A stretch of DNA of 7,809 nucleotides from Candidatus Poribacteria bacterium (GTDB taxonomy: Bacteria > Poribacteria > WGA-4E > UBA9662). The stretch spans positions 1 through 7,809 of the forward strand of contig PBVO01000012.1 in the NCBI GenBank assembly GCA_002729015.1, written 5' to 3'. Below are positions 1-6,659 of this stretch, in pieces (position 1 is the first letter of the stretch; every line of letters begins with the position of its first letter). The position numbers and the translations under genes are program-made. The notes under the pieces are model-generated. The model was not told the DNA's origin. It did not search any database and saw nothing but the letters and a program-made list of their open reading frames with translations.

Positions 1-1
1 T

Positions 2-475
2 CGAGGTTGGCGGCATGTTGTACCATCACCGGATCCAAAAAATATTTGTGACCTTCCGTTAATTGCATCATTAGCAAAACAAAACCACGTGGTTATTGCT
101 TGTGGTGGAGGAGGAATACCAGTCGTACGAAAGCTGGATGGTACAAGAAAGGGGGTGCAAGCAGTCATAGATAAAGATTTAACATCAGCACTTATTGCCA
201 ATTCTTTGGGTATAGAAACAATCATGTTTCTGACCGCGATTCCGAAAGTTGCATTATTTTTTGGCACGCCCAAACAGCAATGGATTGATGAGATGGATCT
301 CGCTGAGCTCCAGAAGCTTTATGTTGATGGACACTTTCCGCCTGGCAGCATGGGACCAAAAATGAAAGCGGTTATAAGATTTCTTGAAGGTGGTGGGAAA
401 AGGGCAATCATCACAAATTTGGAAAATGTGTTAGAGGCGTTCAATGGAAATAACGGAACGCATTTAGTTAAATAA
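2..475 (+). CDS. arcC: Carbamate kinase, C-terminal half (5'-truncated by window edge)
   Basis: Carbamate kinase reversibly transfers phosphate between carbamoyl phosphate and ADP, giving ATP, carbamate and hence ammonia and CO2 in the cytoplasm. The frame is open from base 2, so the visible 157 residues are the C-terminal half of a protein usually about 300-315 long. The first residues, GWRHVVPSPDP, match the family's conserved GWRRVVPSPxP segment. They are followed by the glycine-rich VIACGGGGIPVV, then VIDKDLTSALIA (nucleotide-binding region), and finally GSMGPKMKAVIRFLEGGGKRAIIT and a GTH tail typical of the family. The GTG at 89 lies inside the conserved region and is not a start. The 261-nt gap to the next gene suggests a separate transcript. 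In ureide catabolism such kinases use carbamoyl phosphate from oxamate transcarbamylase (AllFGH/AllK); whether that applies here depends on genes to the left. Family call is firm; pathway is inference. Confidence 0.95.
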   Translation, partial: RGWRHVVPSPDPKNICDLPLIASLAKQNHVVIACGGGGIPVVRKLDGTRKGVQAVIDKDLTSALIANSLGIETIMFLTAIPKVALFFGTPKQQWIDEMDLAELQKLYVDGHFPPGSMGPKMKAVIRFLEGGGKRAIITNLENVLEAFNGNNGTHLVK

Positions 476-736
476 GAAAATAAGTCGAAACAATTGTTCA
501 AAAAATATGCGCTTAAGCACCTGTGTGATTAAAAATTAGTCGTTCAGCATGGGATCGGTGGGCATTTTTTTAAACCTTGGTTGGTTTCTTAAATAAGTAA
601 TTGTTTCATATGCTAAAAAATTTGTGGCACGTGATTTGCGGACATCTCCGCGTCTACAGAGTTTTTCCTTGTGGTTTAGGTGTGTTTGGTAGTGGACCGA
701 TAAAAAGGGAAGATCGCTTTATGTGGAAAATTATTT
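476..736 (+). other. Non-coding leader between carbamate kinase and transporter operon
   Basis: This 261-nt AT-rich gap has no convincing gene on either strand, and probably carries the promoter and 5' leader of the transporter operon. Seen in it are a 10-bp palindrome AACAATTGTT (489-498), a T-run at 564-570 with no good hairpin in front, and a small perfect hairpin (GCGGA/TCCGC around CATC, 638-651). There is also a good Shine-Dalgarno-like AAGGGAAG at 705-712. I could not pick out a -35/-10 pair with proper spacing. No riboswitch class was recognised. Confidence 0.5.
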
Positions 737-744
737 ATGGATAA
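721..744 (+). CDS. Possible 7-codon leader peptide overlapping the ATPase start
   Basis: An ATG at 721 opens the tiny frame MWKIIYG and stops with TAA at 742-744, overlapping the ATG of the ATPase gene at 737. It has the better ribosome site: AAGGGAAG at 705-712, 8 nt upstream. The ATPase ATG has only a weak GGAAA at about 726-730. Such an arrangement could couple translation, with ribosomes ending the short frame and restarting on the overlapping ATG. The alternative is that the Shine-Dalgarno match is chance and the peptide is not made. No homology can be claimed for seven residues. Confidence 0.25.
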   Translation: MWKIIYG

Positions 745-1834
745 TTTAGTGAGTGGTGACATTGAACTTATTGGTGTTTCTAAACTTTTTGATCAAAACG
801 TTGCTGTTGATGCTCTGAGTTTAAAAATTCCGAACAACACTTACTGCTGCCTTCTTGGGCCATCTGGTTGCGGAAAGACGACTACGCTGAGACTTATCGC
901 GGGGCACGAGTCGGTAAGCGCAGGTGATATTTTAATCAGTAACCGTAATGTAACTGACGCCCCACCGGCAAGGCGTGGAACGGCAATGATGTTCCAAAAT
1001 TATGCCTTATTTCCGCATCTCAATTGCCTCGATAATGTCAGTTTTAGTCTAAAGATGCGCGGCCTAAAAAAGGCCCATCGTGCGTCGGAAGCGATGGAGC
1101 TCTTGGAGCTTGTTCATATGGATGCGTTTGCTGAGCGTATGCCATCTCAATTATCTGGTGGTCAGCAGCAACGCGTGGCGCTTGCTCGTGCCTTAGTAAC
1201 AAAGCCCGATGTTCTTTTATTGGACGAACCTTTATCAGCACTTGATCCGTTTTTGAGAAACGAGATGCGGAGTGAATTACGCCAATTGCAAAAGAAACTC
1301 GGTATTTCTTTTGTTCACGTTACGCATTCACAAGTGGAAGCGATGGCTTTATCCGACCTAGTTGTTGTTATGCAAGGCGGAAAGATTGAACAAACTGGCA
1401 ATCCTAAAGAGGTCTTTAATACACCCGCTAATACTTTTGTTGCAGAATTTATTGGGGGTCATAATGTACTTGTTGGAAGTATTTCTGAATTTGATGATTG
1501 CAGTATAAGTGTTACGGGTCCTGATGACTTTAATTTTATTGTCCCGTCAACAATACGAACCGTTAGAGATCACATTAATTACGCGGTTCGGTCTGATGAA
1601 ATACAACTTGTACGCCATCCGTCAGACCTTCCTGATAAGGCGAGTTTTATTCAAGCAAAAATTACTTCCACGGAGTATTCGGGAGCATCTGTGCGCGTAA
1701 TGTTGGAAGCATTAGATGGTCAGAAATTATCTGCCCTTATTCGGGAGAAAGAGTTTTTTGACCATGGCTGGAATTCAGGAAATACAGTTCATGCAACATG
1801 GGATAAAAAATGTATCCATCTTCTAGGGCAATAA
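737..1834 (+). CDS. ABC transporter ATP-binding protein, PotA-like (spermidine/putrescine-type family)
   Basis: This is the ATPase that powers the importer encoded by the next three genes; it sits on the cytoplasmic face of the inner membrane. All nucleotide-binding motifs are intact in the 365-residue protein: Walker A GPSGCGKT (41-48), Q-loop Q87 in FQNYALFPHL, signature LSGGQ (139-143), Walker B VLLLDEP (159-165, E164 catalytic), D-loop SALD (167-170) and H-loop H197. After about residue 240 comes a C-terminal TOBE-like regulatory domain, as in PotA/MalK-type importers, and the length is normal. The start is taken at the ATG at 737, since the N-terminus (IELIGVSKLFDQ) then aligns with the family. 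Gene order ATPase, binding protein, permease, permease is common in PotABCD-like operons. The substrate cannot be read from the ATPase; the downstream enzymes suggest a ureide rather than a polyamine. Confidence 0.93.
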   Translation: MDNLVSGDIELIGVSKLFDQNVAVDALSLKIPNNTYCCLLGPSGCGKTTTLRLIAGHESVSAGDILISNRNVTDAPPARRGTAMMFQNYALFPHLNCLDNVSFSLKMRGLKKAHRASEAMELLELVHMDAFAERMPSQLSGGQQQRVALARALVTKPDVLLLDEPLSALDPFLRNEMRSELRQLQKKLGISFVHVTHSQVEAMALSDLVVVMQGGKIEQTGNPKEVFNTPANTFVAEFIGGHNVLVGSISEFDDCSISVTGPDDFNFIVPSTIRTVRDHINYAVRSDEIQLVRHPSDLPDKASFIQAKITSTEYSGASVRVMLEALDGQKLSALIREKEFFDHGWNSGNTVHATWDKKCIHLLGQ

Positions 1835-1880
1835 AGTTAAAGACTAACCTTTGAGTTACTATCAAATAAACGACAGAAAA

Positions 1881-1886
1881 AAGGAG
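1881..1886 (+). promoter_or_regulatory. Ribosome binding site that fixes the binding-protein start at 1893
   Basis: AAGGAG lies 6 nt before the ATG at 1893. It supports that start over an in-frame TTG at 1851, which has no such site and would put 14 extra residues ahead of the Tat signal. Confidence 0.8.
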
Positions 1887-1892
1887 TATGCT

Positions 1893-3197
1893 ATGAAAAA
1901 ATCGAAGTCCACTAATGTAAAGAAAAATGGGCTGGAGCGTCGGAAATTCCTCAAAGGCGCAGCTGCGGTTGGCGGTGTTGTAGCTGGTTCAGGGCTTGTT
2001 ACCGGGTTTCCTATGGTAATGGCGCGTAATATTAAGAATGTTACCTTGCGTCAATTCGGTACCGGTGTCTCAAACATTAATGAGATTGCAAAGAAAGTAA
2101 AGGAGGACCTTGGCTTTACTTTAGAAATGACTGCTTTGGATACGGATACTACAGCGCAAAGAGTAGTGACCCAACCAAAGTCTTTTGATATCGCTGATAT
2201 TGAATATTTTACGGTGAAAAAGGTTTGGGGAGCAGGTAATTTACAACCTTTCGATGTAAGTAAACTTAAAAATTACGATAAAATTGTTGGAATATTTAAA
2301 AATGGGAAATTGACGCCATCTTCAAATATTGCACAGGGAACAGCGCCTCATACCGTGGGTTTTGCAGAATCGCAGACCTCCAAGAAGTTCGCGACCGGAG
2401 AAACCAATTGGTACACGTTGGTGCCAACCATTTACAATGCGGACACCTTGGGTATCCGGCCTGACCTTATAAAGCGTCCAATAAATTCGTGGTCGGAACT
2501 GCTCAATTCGGAATTCAAAGGTAAGGCTTCAATTCTTAATATTCCGTCAATTGGTATCATGGACGCCGCTATGGTCTGTGAAGCGATGGGTGAAATTACC
2601 TATGGTGATAAGGGTAATATGACCAAACAAGAAATTGACAAAACGATGGCAATTTTCACTAGTGCAAAGAAAGATGGTCAGTTCCGGGCATTTTGGAAAT
2701 CATTCGACGAGTCAGTAAACCTTATGGCTTCGGGCGAAGTCGTAATCCAGTCTATGTGGTCTCCTGCAATTACGAAGGTCCGTTCAATGGGCATTCCTTG
2801 CGTTTATCAACCATTGAAAGAAGGTTACCGTTCGTGGGGCGGCGGACTTGGCATATCCAGAAACCTATCCGGTATCGAGCTTGATGCAGCATATGAGTAT
2901 ATAAACTGGTACTTATCTGGATGGGTTGGTGGCCTCCTTATGCGACAGGGCTACTATTCTGCCGCTCCAGAAACTTCAAAGATGCATATGAGCGATGACG
3001 AATGGGGTTATTGGTTTGAAGGAAAAGCGGCTAAATCTGATATCATTGATCCATTTGGTAACAAGCTAGAAAAAGCTGGCGCAACTCGTGATGGCGGTTC
3101 ATTTTATGATCGCATGGGTCGAGTAGAATGCTGGAACTCAGTGATGTCAGAAAACCGATACATGGTGCGCAAGTGGAACGAATTCATCGCCGCTTAA
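1893..3197 (+). CDS. Tat-exported extracellular solute-binding protein, PotD-like (family 1)
   Basis: This is the periplasmic receptor of the ABC importer. The 434-residue protein opens with a basic stretch and a twin-arginine motif, ERRKFLKG (R16-R17), then a hydrophobic region (about 23-40) and a likely cleavage after VMA (A44). Export in a folded state through Tat is therefore predicted. The mature part has family-1 binding-protein features: LRQFGTG near the start, an SFDIADIEYF segment, NSWSELLNSEFKGKASI (the hinge-proximal region typical of PotD-like proteins), FDESVNLMASGEVVIQSMWSP, and a tryptophan- and tyrosine-rich C-terminal part. It is longer than classical PotD (about 350 residues). 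The gene follows the ATPase by 58 nt and precedes a hairpin, fitting higher expression than the permeases. The ligand is unknown; the association with allantoin-type enzymes suggests allantoin or another ureide, while a polyamine-like amine remains possible. Confidence 0.88.
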   Translation: MKKSKSTNVKKNGLERRKFLKGAAAVGGVVAGSGLVTGFPMVMARNIKNVTLRQFGTGVSNINEIAKKVKEDLGFTLEMTALDTDTTAQRVVTQPKSFDIADIEYFTVKKVWGAGNLQPFDVSKLKNYDKIVGIFKNGKLTPSSNIAQGTAPHTVGFAESQTSKKFATGETNWYTLVPTIYNADTLGIRPDLIKRPINSWSELLNSEFKGKASILNIPSIGIMDAAMVCEAMGEITYGDKGNMTKQEIDKTMAIFTSAKKDGQFRAFWKSFDESVNLMASGEVVIQSMWSPAITKVRSMGIPCVYQPLKEGYRSWGGGLGISRNLSGIELDAAYEYINWYLSGWVGGLLMRQGYYSAAPETSKMHMSDDEWGYWFEGKAAKSDIIDPFGNKLEKAGATRDGGSFYDRMGRVECWNSVMSENRYMVRKWNEFIAA

Positions 3198-3227
3198 GCA
3201 TTTTTTGGAGTTCATAAGAAGCCTTAC

Positions 3228-3265
3228 GACCCTGGGGGCAGTAGCCCTCAGGGTCATCATTTTTT
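3228..3265 (+). terminator. Hairpin with T-tract between binding protein and permeases (attenuating terminator)
   Basis: Arms GACCCTGGGGGC (3228-3239) and GCCCTCAGGGTC (3244-3255) form a 12-bp GC-rich stem with one G-U pair and an AGTA loop. Six T residues follow at 3260-3265. This has the form of an intrinsic terminator 30 nt after the binding-protein stop. Since the permeases follow on the same strand 19 nt further on, I read it as a partial terminator or mRNA-stabilising 3' hairpin that raises binding protein over permease. Confidence 0.75.
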
Positions 3266-3284
3266 ATAACTGACGGCTATTATT

Positions 3285-4121
3285 TTGAAAGCGCAGCTAC
3301 AAATATTACCCTTAGTTGCAATACTCGCACTATTTTTAATTGGCCCAATTTTAATAATTATCGTTGTTAGCTTTTGGGATTATACAGAGTACAGTCTCGT
3401 ACCAGATTTTGTTTTAACAAATTACATTGAGCTTTTTGAATCAAAAGTTACTTACAAAATTTATTTAAATACAATTAAGTTTTCGGCCTTGAGCTGGATT
3501 TTCACTCTATTAATTGGTTTTGCAGTTGCCTATTTTTTAGCATTTCATGTTCAAACATTACGTTGGCAGATAATTCTTTTCCTTATTTGCACTATTCCCT
3601 TTTGGACTTCGAATATAATTCGAATGATAGCATGGATACCTGTTTTGGGTCGACATGGTTTGGTAAATAAATCTTTATTAAAAATAGGTGTAATTGATGA
3701 GCCAATAGAGTGGCTTTTATACTCTGATTTCGCTGTCGTCCTTGCTTTTGTGCATCTTTATACTCTTTTTATGGTAGTACCTATTTTTAATTCAATGATG
3801 CGTATAGATAAATCTATATTAGAAGCAGCGCGTGACGCGGGTGCAAATTCTTTCCAAATTTTATTACATATTATTATTCCGTTATGCCGACCAGGCATCG
3901 CTATTGGAACAATATTTGTAGTTAGCTTGGTTATGGGAGATTTTGTAACTGTGCAAGCTATGTCTGGCGGTCAAAGTGCATCGGTTGGTGTAGCTATGAA
4001 CCATAAACGAGCCCTACTTCAGTATCCCGCAGCAGCGGCAGATGCGGTTATTTTACTATTATTAGTTTTAATAATGGTCGCTATTTTAATGCGAAGTATA
4101 AATATTCGAAAAGAACTATAA
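3285..4121 (+). CDS. ABC transporter permease, PotB-like
   Basis: This is one of the two inner-membrane subunits forming the import channel. The 278-residue protein has about six hydrophobic segments (roughly 8-30, 69-90, 94-118, 149-170, 195-218, 251-270). It carries the cytoplasmic EAA loop EAARDAGANSFQILLHIIIP (180-199), which docks to the ATPase. Length and topology match PotB/HisM-type family permeases. The start is a TTG at 3285: the upstream frame is closed by TAA at 3267-3269, no ATG occurs before the second half of the gene, and the TTG gives a normal N-terminus. The ribosome site is poor (GACGG-like at 3272-3276), so translation may be weak, in line with low permease demand. It is followed by the second permease after only 2 nt. 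Confidence 0.9.
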   Translation: MKAQLQILPLVAILALFLIGPILIIIVVSFWDYTEYSLVPDFVLTNYIELFESKVTYKIYLNTIKFSALSWIFTLLIGFAVAYFLAFHVQTLRWQIILFLICTIPFWTSNIIRMIAWIPVLGRHGLVNKSLLKIGVIDEPIEWLLYSDFAVVLAFVHLYTLFMVVPIFNSMMRIDKSILEAARDAGANSFQILLHIIIPLCRPGIAIGTIFVVSLVMGDFVTVQAMSGGQSASVGVAMNHKRALLQYPAAAADAVILLLLVLIMVAILMRSINIRKEL

Positions 4122-4123
4122 TA

Positions 4124-4972
4124 ATGAATGATCAAATTAAAAAAAATAAGAAACATTTTTTAATGGTTATATTTTTTTCCTTATTTGTTTTGTTTTTGTA
4201 TGGGCCAATTATTGCCATAATCATCTTATCATTCCAAGGACCAGATGGTGGTCTGACATTTCCGATGAATGGGGTGTCAGTGCATTGGTTTGGTAAACTT
4301 TTTGAGGAACAACGCGTTGGGGATTTCAAAGGGTCACTCTCTCGATCGTTTATATTAGCACTAATTGTTATGGTTTTGACTGTAATAATTTCATTATCAG
4401 CTGGCCTCGCCTATCGAAGGCCTTTCAAATTATCCGGAATAGTTTTTTATCTAACGATTGCTAGCCTAATTGTTCCATCGATCCTGATAACGCTTGGAAT
4501 TGGTCTCATGTTCGATCGAATTGGATTGGAGAATAATTGGTATACTTCAGGTATGGGGGCGCATCTTACATGGACATTGCCTTTCGGACTTTTGATTATG
4601 TTTGCCATATTTAATCGTTTTGACAAATCATATGAAGAGGCAGCTCGTGACTTAGGCGCAACAAATTGGCAAGTTCTTTGGCATATTATTATCCCTATTA
4701 TTGGGCCCAGTTTAGTTGGCATTGGTCTGTTTGGCTTTACATTAAGCTTTGATGAATTTGCGCGTTCTCTTTTATCTGTGGGTAGTAAAAATACTTTGCC
4801 ACTCGAGATTTTTGGTATGACTACTACCGTTACAACACCGACCCTCTATGCGCTTGGGACGCTCACAACATTAGTATCTTTCATGGTAATCGGAGTTAGT
4901 TTTGGGCTCATTTTCTTTTTGGAACGACGTAGGTATCGTCGTGAGAAAGAGCTTGCGATTCAGGAAGTTTAG
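4124..4972 (+). CDS. ABC transporter permease, PotC-like
   Basis: This is the second membrane subunit, pairing with the preceding permease. The 282-residue protein starts with a lysine-rich tail (NDQIKKNKK) facing the cytoplasm, then a hydrophobic segment at about 12-36. Others lie near 74-96, 104-128, 146-164, 192-208 and 244-266. The EAA loop EEAARDLGATNWQVLWHIIIP is at 171-191. Shortly after it comes TLSFDEFARSLL (206-217), a sequence typical of PotC-type subunits. The C-terminus ends in a basic stretch (ERRRYRREKE). The ATG at 4124 is 2 nt after the previous stop, so the two permeases are almost certainly co-translated. Substrate specificity cannot be inferred from the subunit itself. Confidence 0.91.
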   Translation: MNDQIKKNKKHFLMVIFFSLFVLFLYGPIIAIIILSFQGPDGGLTFPMNGVSVHWFGKLFEEQRVGDFKGSLSRSFILALIVMVLTVIISLSAGLAYRRPFKLSGIVFYLTIASLIVPSILITLGIGLMFDRIGLENNWYTSGMGAHLTWTLPFGLLIMFAIFNRFDKSYEEAARDLGATNWQVLWHIIIPIIGPSLVGIGLFGFTLSFDEFARSLLSVGSKNTLPLEIFGMTTTVTTPTLYALGTLTTLVSFMVIGVSFGLIFFLERRRYRREKELAIQEV

Positions 4973-4976
4973 ATAA

Positions 4977-5672
4977 ATGAAAATTGTACTTATTAATCCA
5001 AACACGACACACGCTATGACCATGCGTATGTATAAGGCTGTTAAACCTCTGCTTAGCGCTGGTGTGGAATTAACTCCATTAACAGCTGCTTCTGGTATGG
5101 CAAGTATTGAGGGCTACTTTGATGAGGCATTTGTTATACAACCTATGATCGAAGTTATTAAGCCAATGGCTGATGAGATCGATGGAGTTGTTGTTGGCTG
5201 TTTTGATGACACAGGTGTGGATGCATTAAGAGCATTGCTTTCTGTTCCTGTTATTGGGGTTTGCCAGGCGGCTATGCTTTCGGCGAGTGTAATTTCAACG
5301 AGATTTTCGGTTGTAACAACGTTACCCCGCTCAATACCTATTATCGAAGACTTAGCTTTGCGATATGGAATGGAACGGAAGTGTCGGAGTGTGCGCGCGG
5401 CGGATATACCGGTATTAGACCTGGAAGAAGACAGTGTTGCTGCTCGAAAAAAAATCGCAGAGGAAGCTAAAATTGCGGTGGATAAAGACCGCTGTGAAGC
5501 CATAATTTTAGGTTGTGCTGGCATGGCCGACCTGCCCTCAAGTTTATCGGAGGAAATGGGCATGCCTGTGATAGATGGTGTCACTGCTGGCGTAAAATTT
5601 ATCGAAGCTATGATTGGTGCTGGTTTCAAAACGAGCAAATCGGGTGCCTATGCGCCTCCTAGAGATAAATAA
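4977..5672 (+). CDS. Asp/Glu/hydantoin racemase family protein, probable allantoin racemase
   Basis: This is a cofactor-independent racemase of the Asp/Glu/hydantoin family, predicted cytoplasmic and 231 residues long (usual length about 230-250). Both catalytic cysteines are present: C75 in VVGCFDDTGVDALR and C180 in ILGCAGMADL, close to the numbering of characterised hydantoin and allantoin racemases. The N-terminal INPNTT (6-11) is the usual signature of this subgroup, and SVVTTLPRSIPIIE (111-124) is also typical. CAGGAAG at 4961-4967, inside the end of the permease gene, is a good ribosome site 9 nt before the ATG. Only 2 nt separate it from the PuuE-type allantoinase downstream. PuuE is selective for S-allantoin, so a racemase feeding the R form into it is logical. 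A hydantoin racemase with another 5-substituted substrate is the main alternative. Confidence 0.85.
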   Translation: MKIVLINPNTTHAMTMRMYKAVKPLLSAGVELTPLTAASGMASIEGYFDEAFVIQPMIEVIKPMADEIDGVVVGCFDDTGVDALRALLSVPVIGVCQAAMLSASVISTRFSVVTTLPRSIPIIEDLALRYGMERKCRSVRAADIPVLDLEEDSVAARKKIAEEAKIAVDKDRCEAIILGCAGMADLPSSLSEEMGMPVIDGVTAGVKFIEAMIGAGFKTSKSGAYAPPRDK

Positions 5673-5674
5673 TT

Positions 5675-6586
5675 ATGGAAAATTCCAATTATCCGCGTGA
5701 TTTAGCCGGTTATGGCTCTAACCCGCCAAATGCAGATTGGCCAAACAAAGCTAAATTAGCTGTGCAGTTTGTTATTAATTATAAAGAAGGCGGTGAAAAC
5801 AATATTCTTCATGGGGATGCCGCTTCTGAAGCGTTTTTATCGGAAATAGTGGGTGCAGAACCATGGCCAGGCCAACGGCACATGAGTATGGAATCAATTT
5901 ATGAATATGGGAGCCGGGTTGGTATTTGGCGACTTATTCGTTTATTTCGCGAGTCAGAGATTCCGGTAACAATTTTTGCTGTGGCTATGGCTTTAGCCCG
6001 CAATCCGGCTGTGGCAGAAGCCGCAATGCAAGAGGGATATGAACTTTGTAGTCACGGATATCGTTGGATTGATTACCGAGACGTTCCGGTGGAGGTGGAG
6101 CGTCGGCATCTACAAAAGTCAATTGATATCATTAAGCGTTTAACCGGCGAACGCCCGCTTGGCTGGTATACCGGCCGGACCAGCGTTAACACTCGCCGGT
6201 TAGTGGTGGAGGAGGGCGGATTTTTATATGATGCAGATGACTATAACGACGATTTACCATTTTGGGTTGAAGTTGACAGTAAAACGCATTTGGTAGTGCC
6301 GTATACTCTGGATGTAAACGATATGCGGTTTGCAACCCCTCAAGGGTTTAATTCTGGCGATCAATTTTACACCTATCTCCGTGATACCTTTGATGTACTT
6401 TATGAAGAAGGATATGAATCACCGAAAATGATGTCTATAGGGCTGCATTGCAGGTTAGTGGGGAGACCTGGTCGAATTCAGTCTTTAAAGAAGTTTATTG
6501 ATTATGCAAAAACCCATAAAAATGTTTGGTTTTGCAGACGAATTGATATTGCCAAACATTGGCATCACCTGTTTCCACCAACTTAG
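5675..6586 (+). CDS. puuE: PuuE-type allantoinase (polysaccharide deacetylase superfamily)
   Basis: PuuE hydrolyses the hydantoin ring of (S)-allantoin to allantoate, without a metal. The 303 residues (family about 308) match the PuuE subgroup along the whole length: YPRDLAGYGSNPP (6-18), LHGDAASEAFLSE (45-57), WPGQRHMSMESIYEYGSR (64-81), GERPLGWYTGRTS (158-170), NTRRLVVEEGGFLYD (172-186) and GLHCRLVGRPGR (256-267). In polysaccharide deacetylases the metal triad is Asp-His-His. Here the corresponding residues are E38, H127 and W131 (SHGYRW), the Glu-His-Trp set described as distinctive of PuuE, so a chitin or peptidoglycan deacetylase role is unlikely. One oddity is K37 just before E38, where I remember Glu in most PuuE sequences (NYEEGGE). 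It is the last gene of the cluster, 2 nt after the racemase. Confidence 0.93.
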   Translation: MENSNYPRDLAGYGSNPPNADWPNKAKLAVQFVINYKEGGENNILHGDAASEAFLSEIVGAEPWPGQRHMSMESIYEYGSRVGIWRLIRLFRESEIPVTIFAVAMALARNPAVAEAAMQEGYELCSHGYRWIDYRDVPVEVERRHLQKSIDIIKRLTGERPLGWYTGRTSVNTRRLVVEEGGFLYDADDYNDDLPFWVEVDSKTHLVVPYTLDVNDMRFATPQGFNSGDQFYTYLRDTFDVLYEEGYESPKMMSIGLHCRLVGRPGRIQSLKKFIDYAKTHKNVWFCRRIDIAKHWHHLFPPT

Positions 6587-6590
6587 TTCA

Positions 6591-6631
6591 GGCAGCTTGT
6601 TGACTGGCTAAATGCTGGTCAACAAGCTGTC
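6591..6631 (+). terminator. Long hairpin closing the plus-strand operon between convergent genes
   Basis: Perfect 12-bp arms CAGCTTGTTGAC (6593-6604) and GTCAACAAGCTG (6618-6629) enclose a TAAAT-centred loop. Two G-C and two G-U pairs inside the arms and one pair plus a wobble outside can extend the stem to about 18 bp. It begins 5 nt after the puuE stop. The nearest T-runs on the plus strand (6642-6646, 6656-6661) are 10 or more nt away, and there is none on the minus-strand side. It is therefore a non-classical terminator or a 3'-end stabiliser, possibly serving both converging transcripts. Confidence 0.6.
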
Positions 6632-6659
6632 ATGAATACTATTTTTCAAAGGCCGTTTT

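Noticed and set aside
489..498. Shared operator suggested by ACAAT/ATTGT half-sites at 489-498 and 7669-7679
   Set aside because: The half-sites are arranged differently (face-to-face versus around a 1-nt centre) and are short AT-rich words expected by chance in such DNA.
541..570. Terminator for the carbamate kinase gene at the T-run 564-570
   Set aside because: The bases before the T-run (GGGATCGGTGGG) have no complementary arm nearby, so no stem can form.
1851..1892. In-frame TTG start giving a 14-residue longer binding protein
   Set aside because: No ribosome site precedes it, whereas AAGGAG stands 6 nt before the ATG at 1893 and that start puts the Tat motif near the N-terminus as expected.
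737..4972. Annotation of the importer as a true spermidine/putrescine transporter (potABCD)
   Set aside because: Family similarity is clear, but the tight linkage to racemase and allantoinase argues for another substrate, so no pot gene symbols were given.
5114..5638. 174-codon open frame on the minus strand inside the racemase gene
   Set aside because: It lies wholly within a gene with clear family motifs on the plus strand, and its Ser/Ala/Ile-rich translation resembles no family; it is an antisense shadow.
5675..6586. Polysaccharide (chitin or peptidoglycan) deacetylase
   Set aside because: The Asp-His-His metal triad is absent; the Glu-His-Trp set and full-length PuuE motifs are present, and there is no signal peptide.
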